From Panax quinquefolius (taxonomy: Eukaryota > Streptophyta > Magnoliopsida > Apiales > Araliaceae): a DNA stretch of 64,000 nt. Below the pieces are notes generated by a model. The model searched no databases, was not told where the DNA came from, and saw nothing but the letters and a program-made list of their open reading frames with translations. Shown one piece after another: positions 1 to 12,109 of the stretch (within the stretch, counting starts at the first letter, position 1; each line of letters begins with the position of its first letter). Made by a program: the position numbers and the translations under genes. The DNA lies in the NCBI GenBank assembly GCA_020205615.1, contig CM035162.1:45498464-45562463 (forward strand). Reading direction: 5' to 3'.

Positions 1-2000
1 TAAACAATTTAATTAAATTGTTTATAAGTTTAAGAAATGATTAAAATATTATTATAATATTAATAATATTAGATTATGAGATTTCTAAGTGATTTATAAC
101 ATTTGGATTAAGGTGTTATAAATATGGATATGAATTTTATTATGAAACTTTATCTTTTCGTGTCGAGGTTACTATGCACGTATACGGTACTATGTACAAA
201 TACGGGGTACTATTCACAACAAATTGATTTCTTCTCTGACCAAATTATCGTTGATTTATGAATCTTACTCTTGAAATTAAAACCATGTTTTGATTATATT
301 GTTTTTTATATAACATTCTTATAACCCTAATGATGATATTTCTCTTTGACTTGAGTGTAAAGATGGGTAGATTATTGGTATGATCGTGACCATAGGTTCT
401 CTTTGGCCGATGAGTGCAAAAGTTGAATTGTTGTTGTTGGTGTGATCATGACCATTGAATTTACAATTGAATATTTTTAGCTTAAGTGCAAAGGTGAATT
501 GATCAACATGGTTATAATTATTGTTATATAACTTCCGAAATGATTATGTATTTATTTGAGATATGAATATCTTTGCTCAGTAGTGCAAAGATGAATTATT
601 GATGAATATCTTTGGCTCGTAATGCAAAGATGACTGTTGTTGAATATCTTTAGCTTCAGTAGTGCAAAGATGAATTATTGATGAATATCTTTGGCTCAGA
701 ATGCAAAAGATGACTTGTTGTTGAATATCTTTAGCACCGTGAGCAAAGATGAATTATTGATGAATATCTTTGGCTCGTAATGCAAAGATGACTGTTGTTG
801 AATATCTTTAGCTTTGTAGTGTAAAGATGGCTGTTGATGAATATCTTTGGCCGTAGTGCAAAGATGAATTTATTAGTATGATTATGAGCAGGAGGCGTGA
901 TTTGGTATAACCATGATCTTTGATGTTTCGGTAAAAGCAGTGATGAAATTATCTTCGATCCGGATGAGAGAGGAATTTAGAACTACAATTATGATTATGA
1001 TTTATACATGTGATTGTGGGATGTGGAATTGTTGATTGATGTTACTGAGGATAAAACATTGTTGGTGGACTTTTAACATGGAGAAGATAATAGATTTTAT
1101 GGTCTATTTGACTCTTCTAATGGATCGCTTCGTTCACCGCAACTATGGTTGAAAAGTTTTATCATCTACCATATGTTCTAAATCTACGATTCATTCTTGA
1201 TGAAGACTATTGATAATTTATTTATCTTTAGTCATAATATTCTTTATCGAGCTAGTTGTGCTCACCCTTTTGTTTCAAAATTCCTTTCGTGTAATAAAAA
1301 GTGTAATTGGGTTGAAGCGGGGATAACAAGGGAATAGAAGCGGTGGTCTATAGTTGTTGAGGTTCTCCCTAAAGAGTATGAAAATAATTTTATTGAGGGC
1401 TTTAGTGTGTTGTATTTTATACATCATTTAATAGTTATTTTTGGTGAATTAAATAGGGTGAGGCGAACCCAACTTTGGAAGGGTGTTTTGTCACTATCAT
1501 ACAAGATGTCTAATGACATACAAACTCGTGTTATCATAAGACATAGTTGTGCTCATCCACTATCTTGGTGTTTGTTTGGAGTATAATACCAAATTAGAGA
1601 CAGTGGAGATAATGATATGTTAAGAGAAGACTCGCCATTGGGAAGAATATGATAGTAATCTTCTTGTTTTTCTTTGGGGTCTATTGGGTCAACCAAGGAT
1701 AATTCTGTGGCCATATGATATCTACCATAACCTAAAAAGCATGGCCTCCAGGTATACGAAGGTTTCTTGAGCACTTCCCAAAGATTCTAATTTCTAAAAG
1801 CAGTTTTTTGACTATTCCTTTATGTAAGGTGTCATTTGTGATTACTACGGTTGGTATATATTTGTATCCAAACTCACAAAGATATGTGTTGTTGTATTTT
1901 GCACGACAATTGTTGTAATAAAGTTGTAGTTATTTCTCTACCATGTATTTAACGACTCAGAATAGGTTGGATGGAATGGACCTATTTTGGGGTTGTTACA
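1..2000 (+). mobile_element. X-family Tekay-like LTR, 3' part
   Basis: This stretch matches, in the same orientation, the split LTR at 14395-17054 plus 52989-53842, and in inverted orientation 4054-7469. It ends at 2000 in GGTTGTTACA, the counterpart of GGGGGCGTCACA at 53842; both carry the CA-3' end of an LTR. No primer-binding site follows, so this is a 3' LTR or a solo LTR, with its 5' part outside the window. The sequence near 1250-1275 (tgtgctcaccctttt) is the same box into which the Copia element inserted in the other copy. It has no coding capacity; the short open frames within are chance. Confidence 0.8.
340..870 (+). repeat. Hairpin array in X LTR
   Basis: About nine imperfect tandem units of 35-60 bp, each with a short inverted repeat of type ATCTTTG ... 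CAAAGAT around a loop of about 10 nt (examples 569-592, 608-631). At 804-828 the arms read ATCTTTA and TAAAGAT, so the changed pair is still complementary. Units alternate with a gtgatcatgacc-type motif. The same array occurs at 16262-16700 and, inverted, at 4370-4952. Confidence 0.75.
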
Positions 2001-2180
2001 AAACAACTTTAAAATTATGATAATAAAAGGTACTTTAGGCATGATTAAGTACTAAATTATACAAGCCTTCCATTATAAATATTATTACATCAAATAATTG
2101 TTATAAATATCAATACCTATAATATGATGGCTATACAAATTAACTGAAAATAAAAGAAGAAATAGAGCAAACAAACTTAC

Positions 2181-2259
2181 TGACGTAGAGTCTCAGTGAT
2201 AAACTGTTGTGTTGAGGATACACTTTTTTGAAAGCCCCCTTCCCTAGAACCTCTTTATA
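2181..2259 (-). pseudogene. Captured WNK-kinase exon fragment (candidate)
   Basis: Read on the minus strand, a splice-acceptor-like ttgcag (2260-2265) is followed by 14 codons (2259-2218) that translate to YKEVLGKGAFKKVY. This is the glycine-rich ATP-binding loop of plant WNK (with-no-lysine) Ser/Thr kinases, whose signature is GxGAxKxVY. After these residues the match ends; the frame runs on in unrelated codons to a donor-like GTAAGT at 2180. A longer intron could run from a donor at 3584 to 2260. CACTA elements often capture gene fragments, which fits the position. The match is only 14 residues long, so chance cannot be excluded, though the loop pattern is specific. It could not encode a working kinase. 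Confidence 0.5.
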
Positions 2260-3584
2260 CTGCAAATTATATCACATAAATCAGATTGACGTTATAATGC
2301 AGTTGACTCAACTAAATCGCAATGAACACATAATGATAATATCAGAAATGATAACAATTGAAAAGTTTCATTGAACAATACCCTAAGATTCCTAATCGCT
2401 AAAATATTCCCAATGCTTCCTTCCAATATCTATTTGAACAATACCCTGAAATCAAACTATTCCAATCTAGCATACATATCAATCAAAACATTACCAATAA
2501 GCTAATTTCTATATATAGGAACAAATAACACAATCAACAGAACCAATTCCATAACAACCAAGCTTGGCTTGGCCCTGTGAGGCTTGGCTAAGCTTGGCGT
2601 AGCCTCGTGTGGCCTCGCGGCCCCAAGCCCAGCCCATCCGCTCTAACATCCCCTTAATAGGCTCTAGTGGATCACCAATAGGCTCGTTAATAGTATAAAT
2701 GTTCGCAAATAACCCGACCAATAAAAAAATTTCGCCAGAGTCTCCCCTGTAATATGGACTAACCACATGCACGACGGCATGTATATAAGGTCATTTCTAG
2801 GAACACAAGACATAAACCAACAGTCCATATGAGATACCATAGGAATTGGATGGAAATTATGAACTTATCGAATCCCAATGCTCATAAAAAGAATTACTAT
2901 CCGCAAAGCGGTTTTAATCTAGAGATTTACTACAAAAGAGTTTTGCGGTATCCACAAAGATGTGAGGATCAAACTTGTAAACTTTGAAACCCAATCATTT
3001 TCGTGGGAGCAATTATTCACGTTTTGATTCACATTATGATGTCAATGTCAAGTTCTCGATCTACAAATGATTTTTTCACAATGACCAATATAATTGGTTA
3101 AACTACAAACATAAACATGGGATTCATTTAGTATATATCATGCATGACTTCCTATAATAACCAAACTGTTATTACCTCTATTGCACAAAAAGAATCCCAA
3201 AATATAAATTTTATACTAACTACAATCTAATACATTCATCCTATTACCCAAATCAAGTTACCCAAAATATAAATTTTATACTAACTCCATCCTATCACTA
3301 ATCAAGTTACCCAAATGACATAAATTAACAAAATCAAATTACCCAAAGTATCATGCGTATTACCCAAATAAATTTTACTCTAATCAAAACTTATAAACCA
3401 ATCATAATCATATTACCCAAAATATAATTTAAGCATGATAGCCATATTCATTCATTCAACTCTTTGCAATAAATTAACTCTTAAAACACAAATTCGTAGC
3501 AAACATACTGATTTGGAGAAGAACGAACAAAAATAACAAACAACAAAAAAATTAAAGAAGAAGAACTTAAAAAGTAGCTCTTAC

Positions 3585-3720
3585 CTCTACAATTAGTCTC
3601 TAATTTGAAGAAGAATGAACAAAACCGCTTCTCCTTCTTCTCTTCTCCCCCTTTCTCCTCTCTCTCTCTATTTGGTGACCTCCTTCTTCTTTTTTTCCTT
3701 AGTGTTACGTGTCGAGTGAA
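3585..3720 (-). other. Purine-rich leader exon candidate
   Basis: On the minus strand this is a GA-rich stretch ending at TAGAG followed by GTAAGAG, a good plant 5' splice site, without an ATG-initiated long frame. It looks like the untranslated first exon of a plant transcript, either the CACTA element's own gene or one captured with the kinase fragment at 2181-2259. Confidence 0.3.
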
Positions 3721-3763
3721 CTGTTCTTGAATTCATTTAGTTTGATCAATGATAGCTATCTGC

Positions 3764-3926
3764 ATGACCGCGTCGCGGTCATTGAATTTTAATGACATGA
3801 ACTTATCGGTAATCGCGTCGCGATCGGCCGATTTCAAGTGGTCGCACAAAAATTGGCACCAACATTTCACCAAAATTTTGGTGGCAAATTTATACTTATG
3901 ATCGATCAATGATCGCGACGCGGTCA
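3764..3926. repeat. CpG palindromes, CACTA subterminal region
   Basis: At 3764-3782 there is a perfect 9-bp-arm palindrome, ATGACCGCG-T-CGCGGTCAT. A shorter relative is at 3812-3824 (ATCGCG-T-CGCGAT) and a third, GATCGCGACGCGGTC, at 3911-3925. In En/Spm elements the subterminal repeats bind the element-encoded TnpA protein in a methylation-sensitive way; the same role here is inference. Confidence 0.65.
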
Positions 3927-4037
3927 TTTAAAACATTAGCGACTAGATTACGCTTTGATCGCAGGAGATGACGGTCATTGTGATTAATATCGTGATCGAT
4001 GAAAGCAATACGACATCGTTGGTCAATCATTGATAGA

Positions 4038-4053
4038 CCTTTTTCTTGTAGTG
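4038..4053 (-). repeat. CACTA terminal inverted repeat
   Basis: Plus strand cctttttcttgtagtg, minus strand CACTACAAGAAAAAGG. The X LTR sequence resumes at 4054. The 3-bp target duplication expected of CACTA elements would begin at 4054 (tca) but cannot be checked because the other end is not in the window. Confidence 0.75.
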
Positions 4054-7000
4054 TCATGACTAAAGATAATTAATTTATGCATAGCCTTCGTCAGTAATGA
4101 ATTAGAGATTTAGAACATATGGTAGATAATAAAACTTTTCAACCATAGTTGCGGCGGAATGAGCAATCCATTAAAAGAGTCAAGTAGAACATAATGTCTA
4201 CTATCTCCTCTAGATTAAAAGTCCATCGTTAATATTTCATTCCTGTAATACTCATCAACAATTCTTTGCTATACACCAGACAAAGAGAACTCTCATCACC
4301 TGTCTTTACCTGGACCACCACAGATTATAATTAAATCACAGTTCATATTTATAATCAAGTAAATCAACAGTCCAACTTTGCTCTACAGGCCAAAGATATA
4401 CAACTGAAAAACCAATAACCAACAATCCATCTTTGCACTCTGGGCCAAAGATATACAAATCAGTAAAACTAATAACTAACGGTCCATCTTTGCACTCTGT
4501 GCCAAAGATATACAATCAGTAAACCCAATAATCAACGATCCATCTTAGCACTACACAGTCAAAGATATACAACTATAAAACTAATAATCAATAAAATCCA
4601 TCTTTTGCCTACAAAGCCAAAGATATACAATCAGTAAAACCAATAATCAACAATCCATCTTTGCATTACAGGCCAAAGATATACAACTGTAAAACCAATA
4701 ATGATGAGACTCAGCTTAATAGTATCACGACCATGAATTATCCATGCACTACGGGCCAAGGATATCCGTGTTTTCAATTACGGTCATGATTATACCGAAT
4801 AATCCCTGGTCATAATCATACCAAGTCCATCTATGCACTACGGGCCAAAGATAAATTTTACCACATCATTTGTAACATTACGGTCATGATTATATCGAAT
4901 AATCCCTAGTCATAATCATACCAAGTCCATCTATTAACTACTGGTCATAGATGACTTTCAATACAATATAAGCATGAGAATGATGACAATGATATAAAGA
5001 ATCAATCACATAAGATAAAGGATAAATATTAAACATTTATAATACAATTTATCTAGAGTTCAAGAATATCCAAATTGTCAACATGATACTGCTTTGTGAA
5101 GTAAAATTCAAGAATAATATTATATCAAAAATGATTTGAACAGAAAATAGTATTTCAACAAATATTTAACGAAGATAATAACATTATTCATTATATTATA
5201 AACTCCATTTAATATTATTCATTATATAATAACATTAAATTCATTTACTAATATTATTGATATTACCACAATATTTTAATCATTTCTTAAACTTATAAAC
5301 AATTTATTTTAATTATATACACTTTACTAATTAATGTATTTAATCATCCTAAAATGCCAAACTCATAAGATTTCATCACCAATAACCAAAACCCTCATCA
5401 AAAATCTGCATATACCTTGTATAAGATTCTCAAGTCATAAAATCCTATTTTCCAATTTTCTTACTTCACATAATATATTTAATTCATTTACTCATAACTA
5501 GTCTATTTTCATGAAAAATATCAAATCAGTCCCAGAAAACTTTCTTTTCTAGGATTTAGCAGAATATAGTCCCGTATTGAACATATATTTTTCTTGAAAT
5601 TTTTAAAATTCATTTATTATTTTTCATATGGCCAAAACTGTCGAATATTTAGACATTTATCATAAACTGTACTTTTGTCCAAAAATTCTAAAATTTACAG
5701 AGTATTCTGATATTATATACATGTACTCCCAATAAAACTTTCACTAATTTTAGATTTAACCACAAGGAGTTATAAGGGTTTACTTTTAAAATAGTCTTTT
5801 CCCATAAAATTCATAACTCCTAATCTATACATCCAAAAATCGCTATTTTTGGACACAATCTAGAAAACTCATCAAATTACTATTTTTAATTTTCCCAGAA
5901 TGTTTGAGGGTTGGAAAAATTACGAAAATAAAAAATATAATAACCTTTACAATCCCTTAACCTCAAAAGAGTAGTATTTCTGACTGGAATATCGGATGTA
6001 AAGTCGAAGGAAACTTGTACTGAATAGCAACTCTCAAAGAATCTAAATACTCACAAAAATATGCTCAATAATATAGAGAGAAAAAACTTATGTTTCTGGT
6101 GTGATTTTCTATTCTAACCTAAGCACCCTATTTATAAAAAAATACTTAGAACACCAAAGCAGAAAATTTAATAAAATATTATTATTATTTTTAAAATTCC
6201 TACGCCCACTTTGAAATTCTGAATTCAGCATGCTTAACAACAAGTGGGGCCCACCAATCATAACAAAAACGTTTTTCATAAAAAAAATAATTAAAACTTC
6301 AAAAATCAATTATTTCAGAACTTCAATAATTCATAATAAATAGCCTTTTATCAGAAAAATACGAATTTTATGTCCATTCCTTAGGAAATCGAATTCTCTA
6401 CAACTTTGTAGAAGAAAGTTTTTCCAAATTCCAAACGAAAAATGACCGAAATCCACATACGGACGATTTTGCAGGCTATAATCAAATTTCAGTCAAAAAT
6501 AGGGTCCACCAACAGACAAAACATGTTTTAAACATTTATTGTAATTAAAATACTCTTCCTCATCATTTATTCATATATCACACGATCATTGTAAAAATAT
6601 CACCATTATTATATTATTATAATATAATAAATTATTTTATCAGAAAAGATAAAATATCAATTTTCAACAATTGTCACTTTTCTAAAAATTCCTCCATTTA
6701 TATCTACATAAAATAAATATTTTCCTTATCATATAAATCAATAATTAATTATTCACAAATAATATTAAAGAATCACAATTATGACAACCAAGTCGTTCCC
6801 AGAAAAGAGGGGGCTTTCCAATAAGGATTTCTCCTAACTGGCGCGCAATTATGTGACCAAACATCTTCTTAGACAAAACTTCCTTGGACATTGCCAATAA
6901 TTCTATCTAATAATATTATTCAAATAATATGAATTATTGATCTGATAATGGAAAATACTGTGCAGTGACAATTATTGAAACAACAATAATATTTAATATC

Positions 7001-7469
7001 AACGTAGCAATTATTGAATCAATAAAATAAAATATTGAATAGTAATTACTGTAACAATTATTGAGTAGTGCTTTCTTACATAAGAATCAATGATTCAAAA
7101 ATATTGTGCAATACCGTGTGCTACTGTGCAACAACACGTATTACTTTACTTTACCCACCGGGTATTCTAACAATGTTAACGGTAACAATTACGCCATTAT
7201 TTATACAAACTTAAAATTGTCATTTTTTCATCCGATAAATATTCTGTTATGGGGCCCACAAATGGCTGCGTCATCATACGAATATTCCCCGACAGCAAGA
7301 ATATTCCACGACCAAATGAATATTCCCCGACAACAATGAATATTTTATAACCACTTGCTTATTTTGAAAATTTTACATATATCACCCTTAACTTTAAACT
7401 TTTATCAATTTAACTATTTACTAAATAGAAAATTGAATACTTTTATTTCATAAAATTCGGGGTCTTACA
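4054..7469 (-). mobile_element. X-family LTR, inverted copy, truncated
   Basis: Read on the minus strand this LTR starts at 7469 with TGTAAGACCCCGAATTTTAT and runs to 4054, where the CACTA terminus cuts it at the point matching 'tctttagtcat' in the plus copies. It contains the TGTCGGGGAATATTCG-type short repeats (near 7270-7340), an AT-rich middle and the hairpin array. The terminal kilobase is missing on the left. It is flanked at 7470 by V-LTR sequence rather than by a polypurine tract or primer site, so 7469 is an outer element boundary. About 780 bp present here (roughly 5320-6100) have no counterpart in the copy at 14395, so the two belong to different subfamilies. Confidence 0.8.
4370..4952 (-). 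repeat. Hairpin array in inverted X LTR
   Basis: Inverted counterpart of the arrays at 340-870 and 16262-16700, with about nine units of type ATCTTTGcactctgggcCAAAGAT. At 4929-4952 both arms have changed together (ATCTAT ... ATAGAT). Near 4740-4765 the arms are ATCC ... GGAT. Confidence 0.75.
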
Positions 7470-9730
7470 TATTATAACTAAGATAATGCATAATAAATTA
7501 TCATTAGCCTTCAACAATGTTAAACTGATAAAAATACAATAAACATCAAGTTTAACTGCAGCTGAGTCACATAGCAACGCATAGTAGTTGTAATGTAAAC
7601 TGTACTCTACGTCTCATAATCCTTCCTATCATAAATACACAATGTTCAACTTAAATGTGTTAACTTTTAACTTATATCTCACTGTATTTCATATTCGCAG
7701 TTCATTCAAGTGCTTAAGTCTTGCTAGGACTACTTATTGGTTTTATATTAAATCCATTCCATATCTTATAATATTCATTTCAATTGAATGAAAACATTTT
7801 ATAAGTTCATTAACATTTTACACGGCGTTTCGACGTTCATTCTTCACACGCCCGATTCGTCTCTCTAGTGTGTACTTAGTATACTTATACAACTTATCTA
7901 ATACATTACTTATTAATGTTAAGCATCATTATATTTACTAATATTCATGTTTTATAACTTAGGACAACATCTTTTATCGTCAGAAGCACTACATTTGCAT
8001 ATGTGCATTCTCGACGCCCTCCGATTGCCTCCTAATACATATTAGTCCCACAAATGACTATTCTGACCCCTGTTCCCGACCTCAAATTAAAACACTTAAA
8101 GAATAAAAGTTGTAGGTCTATTCGTTCTCGTTTCGGATCATCTTGAATCGTCTCAATCGGAGTTTGTATGAAAAGGATAAGATTGTTTTACTACAGGATG
8201 TCAAAGCTATCGGACCCAGACTTGCATTTTTGGCCATGTGGCGAGAACTAAGCTAACTAGTAGTATTTGCAAAAAGTAAATTAGATACTGGATGCGGATT
8301 TTGCGTGGCATGGCTGGATTTATGGTCTTGACAGCGATTTTTTGGCGTTGGTAGCGAAACTTACGTAAACCGCATACGAAGAACATATCTGACCATTCTT
8401 AACGATTTAATGTCTTCTAGCATGATTTATGTAAATCACACATAACATTAACAAGCATACATATACTAATTCAACTTAAACAACTATTTTTGAAAACTTA
8501 AATCTTTGAAAACCATATTTTCAACCCAAAAATCCCATCTTTGATATTTCTTGACACAGTGAACACTATAATCATTATGATACACCAATTTGATTCCTTT
8601 GAACTAAGTTCTCTTTATTTCATACCCAATTAACATAATCAGGGGTCAATTTCATAATTAGCATTCAATAACATACTAATTGCTAATAGTCCTACAAACC
8701 ACGCTCATGCATATATTCACTGTAAAAACCAATTTCTTTCTTTTAAAAATGTAATTAGCATACAGTCATATATATACATATATATATATATATATGCTAG
8801 TTATAAAAATTATCATTACAAATACATGTAACATCATAACCAACTCTAAAACATGGTTTACATACAATTTTTGTAAAAAACCTTATACACAGTGAACGAA
8901 TTTCAAGACCACAGAGACTAAGTAATTTATACCATAAAACATATCTGTTAAGAGTATAAACATACTTTTTTTTTGTTTCTCAGACAATCTTTGCTTAATC
9001 ACTGATAATAGCTTGAAGAATACAGAAGTTCCTCTTGTTTCTTTCCCTCAGATATCTGACAATTTCTCTCAAAACTCTTTGGTCTCTCACTTCTCTTTTC
9101 TTTTTTTCCTTTCTTAGGCTTAAGCCAAAACACACTATACATAAAACTAAACTGATAACAATTACGTGTAAACTAAAAAAAATTGATATGGCCTTAATAA
9201 TCACCATAACTATTATCAGTTACCAAAATAATAAACGTAATATCCATTATAAATATATTTTATTTATATATTATTTATTTAATTTGTTTTATTATTAATT
9301 CAAAATTTAAAAACCAAAAGACATAGGGCTTTGTTTGTCAAAACAATTTAAAACTTAGAGACTTAATAAACTTAAGCTTTGTTTGGCAAACTAAATTAAA
9401 ATCACTTTAATTAATTTTAATAACCACTTATAATATAATTATTTGTCACACTTCTATTTAATTAAGTTTTCATACTTAATTTAATTAATACCAATAACAA
9501 TTTATTAGATAAATCATTTAATCATTATACACTCTCTAACTTAATAATTAAATTAAATTAGACTATTATCTCATAATAATTAATTTGCTTAACTCATTAA
9601 TTATTTAACAAATAATTAACTAAATCAAATCAATTAAACAAATATTTATTCAACGATAAACACATCCATTAAATATTTATATAATTCAATAAATATTTAA
9701 ATATTATAATTAAAAATCTGGATTGTTACA
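7470..9730 (-). mobile_element. V LTR (relative of Y LTR), truncated
   Basis: The minus strand starts at 9730 with TGTAACAATCCAGATTTTTA and shares landmarks in order with the Y LTRs at 54224 and 60265: the caaacaaagcc motif (9328-9390), the GA-rich leader (9030-9120), a conserved stretch around 8100-8170 (cgattcaagatgatccg-type), the tcggacgtgtga-type stretch at 7845-7860 and the segment near 7560-7650. It stops at 7470, where the X LTR inserted, so the last ~0.7 kb is missing. It sits inside the gag gene of element W. Confidence 0.7.
8769..8795. repeat. (TA)n microsatellite
   Basis: Short AT dinucleotide run with one interruption, inside the V LTR. Confidence 0.9.
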
Positions 9731-9977
9731 TCCCAATTGTCCCAGTGCGAAGAATATATAAGGTTATTTTGCATGTGGATCATCTGATCATCTAGTTCAG
9801 AATTTCCCGAAGAAGAATGTTGTTAAAGGAAGTATCAACAAGGGACCCCGTAGTGGAACACTGACGATTAAAGGACCTGCGCAACCGGGAAGACTAACAC
9901 CACGTACATTCAATATGATAGTGCAAGACACAGCGGCTGCACAGGAGGTAGTGACATGTAAAGATTTAGTCCAGTAA
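9731..9977 (+). pseudogene. Gag C-terminal remnant of element W
   Basis: The plus frame ending at TAA 9975-9977 reads as a degraded chromovirus-type Gag end: a zinc-knuckle relic (tgt gga tca tct gat cat, Cys-Gly...His, with the final Cys replaced by Phe) followed by a basic linker and the words RTFNMIVQDTAAAQEVV, comparable to the Gag-protease linker of Tekay-like elements. An in-frame TAA lies upstream near 9758. The 5' part is cut at 9730 by the V LTR. Protease, reverse transcriptase and integrase are absent; the polypurine tract follows within 200 bp, so almost all of pol has been deleted. Confidence 0.55.
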
Positions 9978-10173
9978 TATAATTACGTGCGTATTAGTGG
10001 GTAGATATCTCTATGAGTTGTTTTCTTTTACGGATCCAAGTCATAGGTTAATATATGAATCACAAATTAATATTGTGTTTATATAAATGAATTGATGATA
10101 CAACTTTAAAAGATATTAGAATATAAGAAAGCGGTGATTTTGGGGACGGAATCCTTATAAGGAGGGGAGAAAG
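9978..10173 (+). other. W 3' untranslated end with polypurine tract
   Basis: Noncoding stretch ending in ggaggggagaaag, a polypurine tract directly before the LTR start. At 10136-10153 the hairpin GATTTTG-GGGA-CGGAATC is the W version of the pre-tract stem also seen at 35672 and 60229; in RNA it pairs through two G-U wobbles. A perfect palindrome CCTTATAAGG follows at 10153-10162. Confidence 0.65.
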
Positions 10174-10343
10174 TGAGGACCCGGAATTTTTAAATAATTT
10201 TAATTTTACGAATAATTTTTTTATATATAATATTAATATTGATTATCAATATTGTGTTGAGTATCTGTGATACGAGTTTACCAAACTGGTCAAACTGTGT
10301 ATTGACTGAGTAATATGAGTGGAGATATGATTAACAGATAATG

Positions 10344-10630
10344 AAAACCCTAACCCTAGTTATGGATAGGGATTCGATAATACAATGATTGTAAGTGTAT
10401 CTATGAGTATGTTCTTGTACAGTATAGAATTGATAATCAATGATTGGTCAGATAAGGTATAACCTTAGTAAACCCTAGTGTGGACTAGAAACTCAAATCT
10501 ACAGTTAATAAACCCTAACGAACAGTTAGGAACCCTAATTGTATTCTGGGAAACCCTAATTTCTGATTCAAGAACCCTAAACCCTAATTAGCAAACCCTA
10601 ATTATGATTATCAAACCCTAAGGGTTAGGA
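10344..10630 (+). repeat. Telobox-like AAACCCTAA cluster
   Basis: About ten copies of (A)AACCCTA in roughly 290 bp, dispersed singly or doubled rather than in a long uninterrupted telomere array (for example near 10344, 10474, 10508, 10549, 10571, 10595 and 10614). The sequence in between is ordinary LTR sequence. Confidence 0.8.
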
Positions 10631-12109
10631 TTAAAGGGAAGCATGTCAATTGACTATTATACCCTTAAAATCATGAGGGAAATTACCAAAATACCTTTTT
10701 GGAGGCGAAATGACCAAAATATCGTTTACTTAAGTTTTAAGTTAAGAGATTTTTATAAATCTAGTGAGTCACCATATCTTGGATATCCCATGTGCTTAAA
10801 ATCTATACTAGATCTGATCTTTAAGTGCCACCTTGCAAGTTTTACATTCATTGAATCAAGTATGAGAGATTAAAGAGAGAGAAAGTCCAAAAGAAAGCTC
10901 ATTTGAGGACCAAACACATAGCCAAGTTCTTTTCTCTCCAAAGCCACGAAATAGACTAGTAAATTAGTCACTAACCAAGTTCCTAACACCCCAAGATCAG
11001 TTGAGGAAGCCTAGATCAAAGCTTGTTCAAGAGAGGTATAAACTCTAACTTAAGTTTAATCTTGTATGCTAAGATAAAAGTTGTGTTTATGTGTTTAAAT
11101 TTATGTTATAAGATGTTATTTAATGATCCGTGATGTTATATCATAGATCCATAACATCAAAGTGCTCAAAAATCAAGTTTTTAAAAATGTCTAGAACCCT
11201 AGTTCTATGGCCTGACAACCCAATGTCAGAGGCCATAGATCTAGATCTGTTTATGATTTGTCTTGTTTGATGTAATAGAATTGTAGTATGCTATGTGGGC
11301 TGTAATCTGGAAGTGGAATCATGCTCATAGCATGTCCAGATTCCAAGATATTGATGGTCAAAGTGGGTAGACCGACCATGACTTTGTGTTTCTGGGTAAC
11401 CCAGAAATTATCCAAAAAGGTCTGACAAGGTTTTGTTGAGCTTGAATCTGTCAGATGTTATGTGATTTGATTATGTTAGTGTATCAAAGTTATACTCTGT
11501 TATATGGACTATAGATTCATGGCCTTAGATCACTTAAACAACAAACAGATTTAAAGTAGTGAGCAGTCAAAGTGAGTTGACCAAGCATGACTTTGAGTTT
11601 TCTAGAAATTCCAGAAAGTTGAAGAACACAGTTTCTGACAAGGTTTGACCAGCTTAAATCTTATGATTGTGATGTAGTTAGACTAACCTAGTGTAGTATA
11701 TTTTTTCTTTGACTCCTACACGATTGAACCATTTAAAGACCAAATCATTGTCCAGAACCCAAGATTAATCGAGCTACAAAGTGCCTACTAGGAACTGTCT
11801 AGGTTTCTGGGTAACCCAGAAAACCCAGAAAAGGTCTGACAATGAGTTTGAAGGCTTAGATCTTCATGGTGTGATGTAGTATGACCTTGATTGTGGTTGT
11901 TACATGTTGTATTACATAAAAAATACATGACCAGTGCCTTAGCATGCCGATAAACATCATGGACTAAGAATTAAAGTTGGTTAAACATGACACCTTATGA
12001 CTGACTCTGAGTGTTCTTGAGGCTCAAGAACACCTATAGTGACAGTTTATGTCGCTAAAGGCTTTAGCGACAGTTTTAATAAAATTAATTATATTTAATT
12101 TCCAAAAAT

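Larger units (their letters stand above)
2001..4053 (-). mobile_element. CACTA (En/Spm-like) transposon, one end
   Basis: The minus strand begins at 4053 with CACTACAAGAAAAAGG, the widespread plant CACTA terminal motif, followed by about 300 bp of CpG-rich palindromic subterminal repeats (3764-4030), which is typical of this superfamily. No matching terminus is seen at the left side, where the segment abuts an X LTR at 2000; the simplest reading is that the X element inserted into the CACTA element and its other end lies outside the window. The interior has a purine-rich leader with a donor-like site (minus, near 3584) and a candidate captured exon (2181-2259). I see no transposase. Confidence 0.7.

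Noticed and set aside
340..870. Regularly spaced repeats resembling a CRISPR array
   Set aside because: Units are degenerate, have no constant spacer length, recur in three LTR copies and lie in plant retrotransposon DNA.
2509..2772. 87-codon minus-strand frame in the CACTA interior
   Set aside because: No recognisable motif, low-complexity cttggc repeats; possibly intron sequence of the captured gene.
10344..10630. Interstitial telomere array
   Set aside because: Motifs are single or doubled and scattered, not a continuous AAACCCT tandem; telobox cluster is the better description.
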